In this document: positions 8,597 to 17,199 of the stretch, one piece after another | How the letters are laid out: the number at the start of each line of letters is the position of its first letter | Position numbering within the stretch: position 1 is the stretch's first letter | Assembly: GCA_934154515.1 (NCBI GenBank) | Contig: CAKPGD010000016.1 | Coordinates: 1 to 22,657 of the forward strand | Direction of reading: 5' to 3' | Length of the DNA: 22,657 nt | Origin: an uncultured Clostridia bacterium | GTDB taxonomy: Bacteria > Bacillota > Clostridia > TANB77 > CAG-508 | Notes under the pieces: generated by a model | Databases searched by the model: none | What the model was told of the DNA's origin: nothing | What the model saw: only the letters and a program-made list of their open reading frames with translations | Made by a program: the position numbers and the translations under genes

Positions 8597-8679
8597 AATT
8601 ATAAATTTTACTTATACTATATATTTAGTAGTTATAACAGTTTATTTTTTATTTTTTATTAATTTTTTAGAATTTCATA

Positions 8680-10119
8680 TTAAACTTTTAAAACTCCGCC
8701 TATTGTTCTATTTACAGCTTCTTCTCCGTGGTTTGCAAGTATAGATGCTCCACCTGCTATTACAACTACATTTCCTTCTTCTAGGTATCTGTTTTGTTTT
8801 GCTATTTGAATTCCTTCTTCTATTACATCATTTGGTTTTTTCTTATCTTTAATTAATATTGGTGTAACATTCCATGTAAGTGCTAATTGTCTATATGTTG
8901 TTTCATTTGTTGTTACTGCATATATTGGACATTCTGGCATAAAGCTTGCTACCATTCTTGGCGAATCTCCTTTTTCTGTGTAAGCAAATATTGCATCTGC
9001 TTCCATATCTCTTGCTGTTGTTACAACACTGTGAGCTAGCATAAATTCATAATCTCTATTTTTACGTTCTTCTTCTCGTCTTAATGATCTTCTATAATAT
9101 TTAATGTTTGCTTCTACTGATGCAGCTATTTTGCACATTGTGTTTACACATTCTACTGGATATTTTCCCATAGCACTTTCTCCAGAAAGCATTATAGCTC
9201 CTGTTATATCAAATATTGCGTTTGCAACGTCACTTACCTCTGCTCTTGTTGCTCTTGGGTTTGATTGCATAGATTCTAGCATTTGTGTTGCTGTTATTAC
9301 TGGCTTTCCAGCTTCATTGCATCTTTTTATAAAGTATTTTTGAACTATTGGAACTTGTTCCATTGGAATTTCAACACCCATATCTCCTCTTGCTACCATT
9401 ATTCCATCTGAAAGTTCTAGTATTTCTTCAAAATTATCTATTCCTTCTTGGCTTTCTATTTTTGAAATTATTTTTATATGTTCCCCACCATTTTCGTTTA
9501 ATAATTTTCTTATTTCTTCCACATCTGATGCTCTTCTTACAAATGATGCTGCTATAAAATCAAATTCTGCTTTTATTCCGTTTTTTATATCTGTAATATC
9601 TTTTTCTGATAATGCTGGTAAATTTAATTTTAATCCTGGTACATTAACTGTTTTTCTGCTTCCTAATTTTGCTGTATTTAATGCTTTTGCTATAACATCT
9701 TTTCCTTTTATTTCTATTACTTCAAATTCTAGAGCACCATCATCTACTAATATCTTACTTCCTATTTTTACATCTTGGTATAAGTTTTTATAGCTTATTG
9801 ATGTTTTAGTTTCGTTTCCGATTATGTCTTCATTTACAAATGTAAATGTATCTCCTTCTGTAATTGTTACCTTTTCGTTTCCAGATTCTAACACACCAGT
9901 TCTTATTTCTGGACCTTTTGTATCTAACATTAATGCTACTGGTTTATTTAATTTTGCTCTAACTTCTTTAATGTTGTTTATTTTTTCTTCGTTTTCTTCA
10001 TATCCTCCATGTGAAAAGTTTATTCTTGCTACGTTCATTCCTGCATTCATCATTTTTTCTAACATTTCCTTACTTTCTGTTGCAGGACCTATTGTACATA
10101 CTATTTTTGTTTTTCTCAT
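8680..10119 (-). CDS. pyk: Pyruvate kinase
   Basis: Converts phosphoenolpyruvate and ADP to pyruvate and ATP, the last step of glycolysis. The 479 residues correspond to the short form without the C-terminal PEP-utiliser extension found in Bacillus. The A-domain start is VCTIGPAT (7-14) with NFSHG (34-38). The B domain lies at about 70-170. IISKIE (217-222) carries the catalytic Lys220 and metal-binding Glu222, with Asp246 in ARGDMGVE, and the signature TATQMLESM is at 276-284. The start at 10119 has GAGAGGA 13 nt upstream, rather far. It is a single-gene unit with its own promoter and terminator. Confidence 0.97.
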   Translation of the reverse strand: MRKTKIVCTIGPATESKEMLEKMMNAGMNVARINFSHGGYEENEEKINNIKEVRAKLNKPVALMLDTKGPEIRTGVLESGNEKVTITEGDTFTFVNEDIIGNETKTSISYKNLYQDVKIGSKILVDDGALEFEVIEIKGKDVIAKALNTAKLGSRKTVNVPGLKLNLPALSEKDITDIKNGIKAEFDFIAASFVRRASDVEEIRKLLNENGGEHIKIISKIESQEGIDNFEEILELSDGIMVARGDMGVEIPMEQVPIVQKYFIKRCNEAGKPVITATQMLESMQSNPRATRAEVSDVANAIFDITGAIMLSGESAMGKYPVECVNTMCKIAASVEANIKYYRRSLRREEERKNRDYEFMLAHSVVTTARDMEADAIFAYTEKGDSPRMVASFMPECPIYAVTTNETTYRQLALTWNVTPILIKDKKKPNDVIEEGIQIAKQNRYLEEGNVVVIAGGASILANHGEEAVNRTIGGVLKV

Positions 10120-10174
10120 TATAAAATCACATTCCTCTCTTTATTTCTTTTACCTTTTTTCATTCAACTTTTTT

Positions 10175-10203
10175 ATTATAACACTTATTTTAGCCTTTTT
10201 CAA
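10175..10203 (-). promoter_or_regulatory. Sigma-A promoter of pyk
   Basis: TTGAAA (10203-10198), 17 nt, then TATAAT (10180-10175), preceded by TG one base upstream (extended -10). The -10 box ends 55 nt before the pyk ATG. Just upstream of the -35 a 10-bp motif TATGTTATTT occurs twice in tandem (10221-10240), with a near-copy at 10249-10258. Confidence 0.85.
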
Positions 10204-10279
10204 GTTATTATGCTTCATTTTATGTTATTTTATGTTATTTTTTATTTTATGTTATTATATATTATATTTTTTATCTTAT

Positions 10280-10309
10280 AAAACCCCAAGGCTAGTTTCT
10301 TGAGGTTTT
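10280..10309 (-). terminator. Terminator of glgP
   Basis: Arms 10299-10309 and 10280-10290 form 11 bp in the minus RNA with one U-G pair (an A-C mismatch on plus). Four U residues form the end of the stem, and the tail is not a clean U-tract. It lies 15 nt past the glgP stop. Confidence 0.75.
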
Positions 10310-10324
10310 TCTTAAGTTTTTTGT

Positions 10325-12889
10325 TTATTTTTCTATCCATTTTACTAGATTTAAGTTTTCAGCATCTAATATCATTTCATGTTTTGGCATAACTCTAAAT
10401 GTATAGCCATAGCTTCCACCTGTTGTAAATTCTATTTCTGCCGTATATGAATATTTTCTTTCTTCTACATTTGAATTATACATTTTCATTGGTATTACTT
10501 CTATTTTTTCAACAACACCATTTTCTTTTATTCTTCCATAGTATACTTGTACTTCTATATTTTCTGGAGATATGTTTGGAAGAATTACACTACATTGTAC
10601 TTTTATAGTTTTTCCTGCATCTATAGATACATTTTCTAAGTTATCTTGTTCTTCTATTTTTATATCTTTCCAATTTCTTGTAATGTCTCTTTTCCACTCA
10701 TTTAATTCTCCAACTAATGAAATATCTGAATAGTATTTATTATATAGGTTTATTAATGGCATATATAGTTTGTTTGTATAATCTACAAGCATTCTTGCTG
10801 TGCTATAATTTCCTCCAGTTGATATTATAGAATTTTTCATATATTCTACCCATTTTGTAGATATTCCATTTTTGTCTTTTTCATAATATGCTGGTATTAT
10901 TTTATTTTCTAATGTATTATAAATGCTTTGTGAATCTTCATTATCCTGTACTTCATAATTATCATATTCTTGGTTTGTTCCAATTGCCCATCCGTTTTTT
11001 TGGTTGTATCCTTCTGCCCACCATCCATCTAATATACTGAAATTTACAACTCCATTTACAGATGCTTTTTCTCCACTTGTTCCTGAAGCTTCCATTGGTC
11101 TTCTTGGAGTGTTAAGCCATACATCTACACCACTTATTAAGTATCTTGACATTTCTATATTATAGTTTTCTAATAAAAAGATTTTTCCTTTAAATTGTGG
11201 TTTCATTGATATTTCATGTATATATTTTATTAAGTCTTGTCCTTCTTTATCCTTTGGATGTGCTTTTCCTGCGATTATTATTTGCACAGGTCTTTCTGAG
11301 TTGTTTAATATTTCTGTTATTCTTTCTAAATCTCTAAATATTAATGTTGCTCTCTTGTATGTTGCAAATCTTCTTGCAAAACCTATTGTTAAAGCATTTG
11401 GATTTAGTTTTGAAGTTATTTCGTTTATTTCTTCATATGGATAGCCACATCTTCTTAATCTTGCAGTTACATTTTCTTTAACCACTCTCATTAACTTTTC
11501 TTTTCTAACCATATGTTCTTTCCATAATTTTTCGTCTGGAATTGAATTTATTTTTTGCCAAGTATCATTTTTATAAATATTGTCTTGCCAATATGGCATT
11601 AAATATTCGTTATATAATTCTTTTAAGTTTGGTGCAAGCCATGAACAAGTATGTATACCATTTGTTACGTATGTTATAGGTGATTCATCTGGTGATATTT
11701 CGGGCCATACTTCTGCAAATAATTCTCTTGATACAGCACCATGTAATTTACTTACTCCATTTTTCTTTCCTGCTACTTTAAGTGCAAGTATTCCCATGTT
11801 GAATCCTGAACTTTGTTCTGGGTCTGGTTTCATTCCTAATTTAAAGAATTCTTCTTTTGATATTCCAAATCTATCCCAATAATCTTTAAAATATTTTTCT
11901 ACTAAATCTAATGGGAATATATCATTTCCTGCTGGTACTGGTGTATGTGTTGTAAATACTGTTTTTGAAGATACTATGTCTCTTGCCATTTCGAAAGATA
12001 CTTCTTTTTCTTTCATCATATCTTTAATAAGTTCTAATATTAAGAAAGAAGAATGTCCTTCGTTCATATGGTATATTGTGGGTTCTAATCCTAGAGTTTT
12101 TAGTAATCGAACTCCTCCCATTCCAAGAACTATTTCTTGTGAAATTCTCATTTCTTGGTCTCCACCATAAAGTGTTGTTGTTATGTTTCTATATTCTTCG
12201 TTGTTTTCTTCTATATCAGAATCCATTAAATATAATGTAACTCTTCCAACTTGTATTTTCCATACCTTTAGATAAAGTCTTCTCTTTGGAAATTTCACAT
12301 ATATTATTAAATCTTTTCCTTCTTCATCTTTTACTGGTGTAATTGGTAATGAATCTATATCTAAGCTTTTATATTCTGTTTCTTGCATTCCATATCCATT
12401 TATTTTTTGATGAAAATATCCATTTTTATATAGTAGACCTACTGCCACTATTGGAATACCTAAATCACTTGCAGATTTTAAATGATCACCTGATAATATT
12501 CCAAGTCCTCCTGAATATATTGGAATTATCTGATCTAATCCATATTCTGCTGAAAAATATGCTATTAAGTCTGATGTATTATTTGGATAATTTCTTGCAT
12601 ACCATGTGTTTTTACTATTTATATAATCTTCAAAGTTTTCCACTATTTTGTCATACTCACGTAAAAAACTAGAATTAGTAGCTGCTTCTTCTAATTTTTC
12701 TTGTGATACGAGTCTTAAGAATTTAACAGGATCTTTGTTTACATTCTCCCATAAATCTATGTCTATTTTTTTAAATAGTCTTAGAAATTCCGTATTCCAT
12801 GACCACCATAAATTATTTGCTACTTTTCCTAGTTTTTCTATTCTTTTTGGTAACTGTGGGTTTACAGTTATTTTGTTAAATATATACAT
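10325..12889 (-). CDS. glgP: Alpha-glucan phosphorylase
   Basis: Releases glucose-1-phosphate from glycogen or maltodextrin by phosphorolysis. At 854 residues it fits the family with an N-terminal DUF3417 domain (about 12-100, LPKRIEKLGKVANNLWWSW) rather than the classical GlgP/MalP form. The catalytic core begins with YFSAEYGLDQ (111-120) and YSGGLGILSGDH (125-136). EASGTSGEKASVNG (600-613) places the PLP-binding lysine at 608. About 130 C-terminal residues form a beta-rich extension. GGAGGA precedes the ATG. No other glycogen genes are adjacent. It stands alone between a consensus promoter and a terminator and would feed glucose-1-phosphate to the glycolysis completed by the next gene, pyk. 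Confidence 0.94.
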   Translation of the reverse strand: MYIFNKITVNPQLPKRIEKLGKVANNLWWSWNTEFLRLFKKIDIDLWENVNKDPVKFLRLVSQEKLEEAATNSSFLREYDKIVENFEDYINSKNTWYARNYPNNTSDLIAYFSAEYGLDQIIPIYSGGLGILSGDHLKSASDLGIPIVAVGLLYKNGYFHQKINGYGMQETEYKSLDIDSLPITPVKDEEGKDLIIYVKFPKRRLYLKVWKIQVGRVTLYLMDSDIEENNEEYRNITTTLYGGDQEMRISQEIVLGMGGVRLLKTLGLEPTIYHMNEGHSSFLILELIKDMMKEKEVSFEMARDIVSSKTVFTTHTPVPAGNDIFPLDLVEKYFKDYWDRFGISKEEFFKLGMKPDPEQSSGFNMGILALKVAGKKNGVSKLHGAVSRELFAEVWPEISPDESPITYVTNGIHTCSWLAPNLKELYNEYLMPYWQDNIYKNDTWQKINSIPDEKLWKEHMVRKEKLMRVVKENVTARLRRCGYPYEEINEITSKLNPNALTIGFARRFATYKRATLIFRDLERITEILNNSERPVQIIIAGKAHPKDKEGQDLIKYIHEISMKPQFKGKIFLLENYNIEMSRYLISGVDVWLNTPRRPMEASGTSGEKASVNGVVNFSILDGWWAEGYNQKNGWAIGTNQEYDNYEVQDNEDSQSIYNTLENKIIPAYYEKDKNGISTKWVEYMKNSIISTGGNYSTARMLVDYTNKLYMPLINLYNKYYSDISLVGELNEWKRDITRNWKDIKIEEQDNLENVSIDAGKTIKVQCSVILPNISPENIEVQVYYGRIKENGVVEKIEVIPMKMYNSNVEERKYSYTAEIEFTTGGSYGYTFRVMPKHEMILDAENLNLVKWIEK

Positions 12890-12956
12890 TTTTATTTTTC
12901 CTCCTTAGTGATTTTTTGAAATTTTGCTTCTGTTTTTCTCTTTTTTATCCTTTTAT

Positions 12957-12985
12957 ATTATCTATTAACTTGTACTTTTTGTCAA
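12957..12985 (-). promoter_or_regulatory. Sigma-A promoter of glgP
   Basis: Perfect TTGACA (12985-12980), a 17-nt spacer and GATAAT (12962-12957) lie 67 nt ahead of the glgP ATG. Confidence 0.85.
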
Positions 12986-12986
12986 T

Positions 12987-13030
12987 AAATTTTATGTATA
13001 ATTTTTATAAATTTTATGTATAATTTTTAT
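12987..13030 (-). repeat. Perfect 22-bp tandem duplication
   Basis: Two identical 22-bp AT-rich units, 12987-13008 and 13009-13030, abut. The duplication covers the stop codon of the MFS-like gene and ends one base before the glgP -35 element. It could be a recent slippage event or a duplicated upstream promoter element. Confidence 0.85.
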
Positions 13031-14343
13031 AAAATTTCTCTCTTACCGTAGTCTTCCATTTTTAGTCCTACTGTGCTTCTCATTTTATCTAATAATAAAA
13101 CAAATAGCATAATACCTACACAACCTATTATTAATAATGTTATATTTATTGGTAATATATCTAATATTGAAGACGCTCCAAATATTAATATTGATGCTAT
13201 TAAATTTTCGATTAGATTATTTACCGTTGCAATTTTAACTCTCTTTTCGCTATTTGTGAAATTATTTAAATACCTTTTTATTAGCACATAATAAGGTCCT
13301 TTCATTATGTATTGAATTGCAAATAATACTAATATTATTGAAACATTTATTTCAAATTTCATATTAAGCATTAAAACAACTCCCATAAACAAGCATGAAA
13401 ATGCCATTGGAAGAGCTAAAAATGTTAGTGTTTTGTTTCTAAATTTTTTATGTATTCTTTCTTGATTTCTAGCAGATATTCCCGCAATTATTCCCATTAT
13501 TGCAAATATAATTCCAAAATATTGTTCTGGCATTTCCACTTCTAGTAACACCGTATTTCTCAAGTTTTGTAATATCTTTATCATTCCTATCATTAATGCA
13601 TTAAACAAAAGTAAACTAACTAATCTTTTTGATTTGATTATATTTCTAAAAGAATATCTTAATTCTCTTAGATTGTCTGATATTCTTGTCTTCTTTAGTT
13701 TTCCTTGTATATCTTCAAATTTTACTGACATTACAGCAGAAAATATTAAAATTAACAAACATAGTATCATTGGTATATATGGGTTTATAATAAATAAAAA
13801 ACCTGATATTACTGATGAAATTGCTTCAATATAATAATGTCTTGCATTTGCTTTTCCATCTATTTTTGCAAATATGCTTCCTCTTTTTTCTCCGTGTTCT
13901 ATGGAATCATATAGCATATCTGTTTCACATGTTGCCTTTATTATAAAGCCAAAAGCACATAAAAATTGTGATACTAATAACCATTTAAAATTAGGTGCAA
14001 GTATTATTATTAAAATATGTACTACATTTACAAAGTTCGCTATTATTAAGCTTTTTCTTTTTCCTATTTTTTCTATTAAAATTGTTGATGGAATTTGTAA
14101 TATAGATTTAAAAAGGACATAGAATGCGTCAAATTGTAGAACTTCTGCTGCACTAATTCCTTTTTCTATTGTTAAAAATAAATATATTATTGCATAATAA
14201 AATAACAAATCATACGAAAATACTTTGTATTTTTTATATAATTCTATGTTTTTTCTTTTTTTATTTTTTAATATTTTATTTTCTGCTGTTTCAATTGTTA
14301 TTTCATTTGTTGCTTTTTCTTTTTCTAAAACTTCATTTTCCAT
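13027..14343 (-). CDS. MFS-like multi-pass membrane transporter
   Basis: 438 residues with a hydrophilic, Lys/Glu-rich N-terminus of about 45 residues, then about a dozen hydrophobic segments. A loop reading EKIGKRKSL after the second segment resembles MFS motif A, between helices 2 and 3. The central cytoplasmic loop (about 215-240, KFEDIQGKLKK) separates two six-helix halves. This suggests a drug-efflux-like or uncharacterised major facilitator; no substrate can be given. GGGG lies 6 nt upstream of the ATG at 14343. No terminator is visible between its stop and the glgP promoter. Confidence 0.75.
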   Translation of the reverse strand: MENEVLEKEKATNEITIETAENKILKNKKRKNIELYKKYKVFSYDLLFYYAIIYLFLTIEKGISAAEVLQFDAFYVLFKSILQIPSTILIEKIGKRKSLIIANFVNVVHILIIILAPNFKWLLVSQFLCAFGFIIKATCETDMLYDSIEHGEKRGSIFAKIDGKANARHYYIEAISSVISGFLFIINPYIPMILCLLILIFSAVMSVKFEDIQGKLKKTRISDNLRELRYSFRNIIKSKRLVSLLLFNALMIGMIKILQNLRNTVLLEVEMPEQYFGIIFAIMGIIAGISARNQERIHKKFRNKTLTFLALPMAFSCLFMGVVLMLNMKFEINVSIILVLFAIQYIMKGPYYVLIKRYLNNFTNSEKRVKIATVNNLIENLIASILIFGASSILDILPINITLLIIGCVGIMLFVLLLDKMRSTVGLKMEDYGKREIL

Positions 14344-14382
14344 ATTTACCCCATTATTTTTTATTTTTCTTCTGCTTTTTGA

Positions 14383-14391
14383 ATTATATCA
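14383..14391 (-). promoter_or_regulatory. Extended -10 promoter of the MFS-like gene
   Basis: TGATATAAT on the minus strand (TATAAT 14388-14383 with TG upstream), 39 nt ahead of the ATG. No good -35 hexamer is present at the expected distance. The rest of the gap up to 14505 is plain AT-rich sequence. Confidence 0.55.
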
Positions 14392-14505
14392 TAACAATTT
14401 TTAAAGTGCTATATTTTTTAGTTTTATTTTGTTTTTATATATTTGTGCTATATTTCTATAATTTTATTATTTTATGTATTTATATTCACGTTGACATTTA
14501 TTGTT

Positions 14506-15243
14506 TTATATATTTATTAGACTTGCAGTTTTATTTAAATTTTTATCTATCTCTTTATAATTTGGTATGTATTTTTCTAATAAGTTATAAAAATCTTTGC
14601 TGTGGTTTGGATACACTAAATGGCATAATTCATGTACTATTATAGCATCTATTGATTCTTTTGAAAGCATTGCAAGTCTACTACTAAAATGTAAAGCTTT
14701 TGTTTTTGGTGCACAACTTCCATATTTTGTTTTTGCGTCTCTTACTTTTACGCTATTATATTTAAGTTGCATTTCATCTGCCCAATATGGTAATCGTTCT
14801 GTTATTATTACTTCTGTATTATTTTTTAATAAATTTTTAAAAGTCTTTCTTATATATTCTATTTCTTCTTCCTCTGTCATATCTTTTGGTACTTTAACTT
14901 GAATTTCTTTATTCTGTTTATCTATTTCTAATATAAATTTATTATCATCTTTATATTCTATTTTTATTTTATATTTTTCTCCACCATACAAAATTTCATT
15001 TTCATTTTGCCATATTCCTCTTTTGCTTATTGTATTTGAGTCTAATATTTTCTTATATGTCTTATATATTTTTTCTTCGTTTTCTCTTATTATTTTATCT
15101 GTTTCCTTTTTAGCTATATATGGCGATTTTGTTATTTTTAGTGTATCTCCTCTAAAGTAGATGTTTACACCTTTTGATGTTTTGTAGTTTTGAATTTCTA
15201 ATGGTATTTCTAAATCTTTTATTTTTAATATATATTTTTGCAT
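14506..15243 (-). CDS. YgjP-like (M48/SprT-type) zinc metallopeptidase
   Basis: 245 residues. Zinc motif HELCH (204-208) with third ligand His214 in PNHSKDF, and the YGSC segment (174-177) that marks the YgjP/DUF45 group. The N-terminal 120 residues are the beta-rich part of the family. The cellular substrate is not established. I chose ATG at 15243 because AGAGGT lies just upstream. A longer frame from 15267 would start inside the -10 box of the gene's own promoter (15266-15271), so that ATG could not be in the mRNA. It follows dprA but has its own promoter. No terminator is visible after it. Confidence 0.85.
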   Translation of the reverse strand: MQKYILKIKDLEIPLEIQNYKTSKGVNIYFRGDTLKITKSPYIAKKETDKIIRENEEKIYKTYKKILDSNTISKRGIWQNENEILYGGEKYKIKIEYKDDNKFILEIDKQNKEIQVKVPKDMTEEEEIEYIRKTFKNLLKNNTEVIITERLPYWADEMQLKYNSVKVRDAKTKYGSCAPKTKALHFSSRLAMLSKESIDAIIVHELCHLVYPNHSKDFYNLLEKYIPNYKEIDKNLNKTASLINI

Positions 15244-15265
15244 ATTTACCTCTTTCTTTTTTTGC

Positions 15266-15274
15266 ATTATAACA
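15266..15274 (-). promoter_or_regulatory. Extended -10 promoter of the zinc peptidase
   Basis: TGTTATAAT on the minus strand: a perfect TATAAT at 15271-15266 with the TG of an extended -10. At 17 nt further up only TTTTAT is present. The expected transcript start is near 15259, giving a short leader to ATG 15243. Confidence 0.6.
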
Positions 15275-15297
15275 TAGTGTATGCAAATATAAAAGAG

Positions 15298-16170
15298 CTA
15301 TAAAGAAAACTCCTCTAATATTTCTTCTGCATTTGTTATTAACTTTGCTCCTTGCTTAATTAGCTCATTCGTTCCTTCTGAATTTATACTTGTTATATTG
15401 CCTGGCACAGCAAAAACTTCTTTTCCATTATCTAATGCAAAATCAACAGTTATCATAGTTCCACTCTTCTTTTTTGCTTCTATTACAATTACTCCATCAG
15501 AAAGTGCACTTATTATTCTGTTTCTTGCTGGAAAATTCATTTTTTCTGCTTTTGTTCCTATTACATATTCCGAAACAACTGCACCTCCATTTTTTACTAT
15601 TTCATCTACTAATTTCTTATTTTCTGGTGGGTAAATATTATCTATTCCGCTTCCTATAATCGCTATTGTTTTCCCTTTAGCCATAAGAGTTGATTTATGA
15701 GCTATACTATCTATTCCTCTTGCAAGTCCACTTATAGTTACTATTCCTTTTTTTGCAATATCATATGATAATTTGCTTCCAACTTTTTTGCCATATTCAG
15801 AATTTTCTCTACATCCTATTATTGCAAGTGAAAATTCATCTAATATTTCTTTATTTCCTTTAATATAAAGTGTAATCGGTTTATCATATATTTCTTTTAA
15901 TTTTTCTGGATATTCTTTGTCATATATATTTATTAAATCTATTTTATTTGTTTTCATATATTTTTCATACATTTCTAGATTTTTTCTATACTCATCATTT
16001 AGTATTTCCTTTGCAATTTCTTCTCCTATTCCTTCTATCTCTTTTAATTCTTTTTCTTGTGCTTTCCATATATTTTCTGGTGTTTTAAATTTTTCTAATA
16101 ATTTTTGTGTCTTTATGCTTCCTAATTTTCTTATTCTTGAAAGCCATATCCAATATAATTTTTCATTCAT
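15298..16170 (-). CDS. dprA: DNA-processing protein DprA (Smf)
   Basis: DprA binds incoming single-stranded DNA in natural transformation and loads RecA on it; in non-competent bacteria it may serve recombination. The 290 residues show an N-terminal helix-hairpin-helix/SAM-like part (IEGIGEEIAKEI, 45-56), then the Rossmann fold with SGLARGID (147-154), GSGIDNIYPPEN (173-184), NFPARNRIISALSD (212-225) and SGTMITVDFA (236-245). It is the short form without the C-terminal winged helix. The nearest Shine-Dalgarno sequence (AAGGAG, 16191-16186) is 15 nt from the ATG, unusually far. An in-frame ATT lies nearer but would be a rare start. Confidence 0.95.
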   Translation of the reverse strand: MNEKLYWIWLSRIRKLGSIKTQKLLEKFKTPENIWKAQEKELKEIEGIGEEIAKEILNDEYRKNLEMYEKYMKTNKIDLINIYDKEYPEKLKEIYDKPITLYIKGNKEILDEFSLAIIGCRENSEYGKKVGSKLSYDIAKKGIVTISGLARGIDSIAHKSTLMAKGKTIAIIGSGIDNIYPPENKKLVDEIVKNGGAVVSEYVIGTKAEKMNFPARNRIISALSDGVIVIEAKKKSGTMITVDFALDNGKEVFAVPGNITSINSEGTNELIKQGAKLITNAEEILEEFSL

Positions 16171-16210
16171 TTTAATAATTATATTCTCCTTCCTAATTTT
16201 TATAATTAAA

Positions 16211-16245
16211 CAAAAATAGAGCCTATCTTTTTTGATAAGCCCCTT
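16211..16245 (-). terminator. Intrinsic terminator of folD
   Basis: Arms 16234-16243 and 16218-16227 pair over 10 bp around a loop of six A residues in the minus RNA, with three G-U pairs, followed by AUUUUUG. It begins about 10 nt past the folD stop. Confidence 0.87.
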
Positions 16246-16253
16246 ATTTACTT

Positions 16254-17105
16254 TTAATATTCCTCGTTTAAAAATTTACTAGCAATAACAACGTTATTTA
16301 AAAGCATTGCTATTGTCATAGGTCCAACTCCTCCAGGTACTGGAGTTATATATGATGCTTTTTTCTCTACCTCTTCAAAATCTACATCTCCTACAATTCC
16401 TGTTTCTAGTCTATTTATTCCTACATCTACTACAACTGCTCCTTCTTTTACCATATCTGCTTTAACAAACTTTGGTTGTCCTATTGCTGAAATTAATATA
16501 TCTGCATTTCTTGTTATTTCTTCTATATTTTTAGTTTTAGAATGACAAATTGTAATTGTTGCATCTTTATTTAATAAACATTGTGCAAGTGGTTTTCCTA
16601 CTATATTACTTCTTCCGAGTATAACAATATTTGCCCCCTTTAAATCTATGTCATACTCTTCAAACATTTTTACTATTCCATATGGAGTACATGATATAAA
16701 TGTCTGTCTATTTAAAGCTAATCTTCCGATGTTTATTGGATTAAAACCATCTACATCTTTTCTGAAATCTATTGTTTCAAATGCTTTGTATATATCTAAA
16801 TGTTTTGGTATCGGACTTTGCAATAATATTCCATGAATGTCTTTTCTATTGTTTAGTGTTTCTATTAATTCTAAAAGCTCGCTCATTTCTATTTTTTCAC
16901 TTAATATGAATTCTTCATACTCTATCCCTGCTTCTATACATGCTTTACTTTTATTTCTAACATATACTTTTGATGCTGGATCTTCTCCAACCATTATAAC
17001 TGCAAGTTTTGGTTGAATTCCTTTTTCTTTTAATTTTATTACTTCTTCTTTAACCTGTCCTCTTATTTTTTTTGCTAACTCTTTTCCATCAATTATTATT
17101 GCCAT
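16254..17105 (-). CDS. folD: Bifunctional methylenetetrahydrofolate dehydrogenase/methenyltetrahydrofolate cyclohydrolase
   Basis: FolD interconverts 5,10-methylene- and 10-formyl-tetrahydrofolate, supplying one-carbon units for purines and fMet. The 283 residues match the family. Motifs: YVRNKSKAC (48-56) with the catalytic Tyr/Lys pair, LLQSPIP (94-100), DVDGFNPINIG (117-127), the nucleotide-binding GRSNIVGKP (164-172) and PGGVGPMT (257-264). I chose ATG at 17105 because GGAGGT lies 5 nt upstream of it; the longer frame from 17123 would read through that Shine-Dalgarno sequence as codons. It is a single-gene unit with its own promoter and terminator. Confidence 0.96.
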   Translation of the reverse strand: MAIIIDGKELAKKIRGQVKEEVIKLKEKGIQPKLAVIMVGEDPASKVYVRNKSKACIEAGIEYEEFILSEKIEMSELLELIETLNNRKDIHGILLQSPIPKHLDIYKAFETIDFRKDVDGFNPINIGRLALNRQTFISCTPYGIVKMFEEYDIDLKGANIVILGRSNIVGKPLAQCLLNKDATITICHSKTKNIEEITRNADILISAIGQPKFVKADMVKEGAVVVDVGINRLETGIVGDVDFEEVEKKASYITPVPGGVGPMTIAMLLNNVVIASKFLNEEY

Positions 17106-17156
17106 TTTATACCTCCACTTCATTATTTATTTTACTTTTTTATTTAACTATTTTTT

Positions 17157-17185
17157 ACTATATTATTTTTTATTATTCTTGTCAA
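17157..17185 (-). promoter_or_regulatory. Sigma-A promoter of folD
   Basis: Perfect TTGACA (17185-17180), a 17-nt spacer, then TATAGT (17162-17157), placed between the dinB stop and the folD start. Confidence 0.85.
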
Positions 17186-17199
17186 TTGTATTTTTGCTT

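Noticed and set aside
14491..14519. TTGACA on the plus strand as a promoter
   Set aside because: The -10 position reads only TTATTA and no plus-strand gene follows; it overlaps the 3' end of the zinc peptidase gene.
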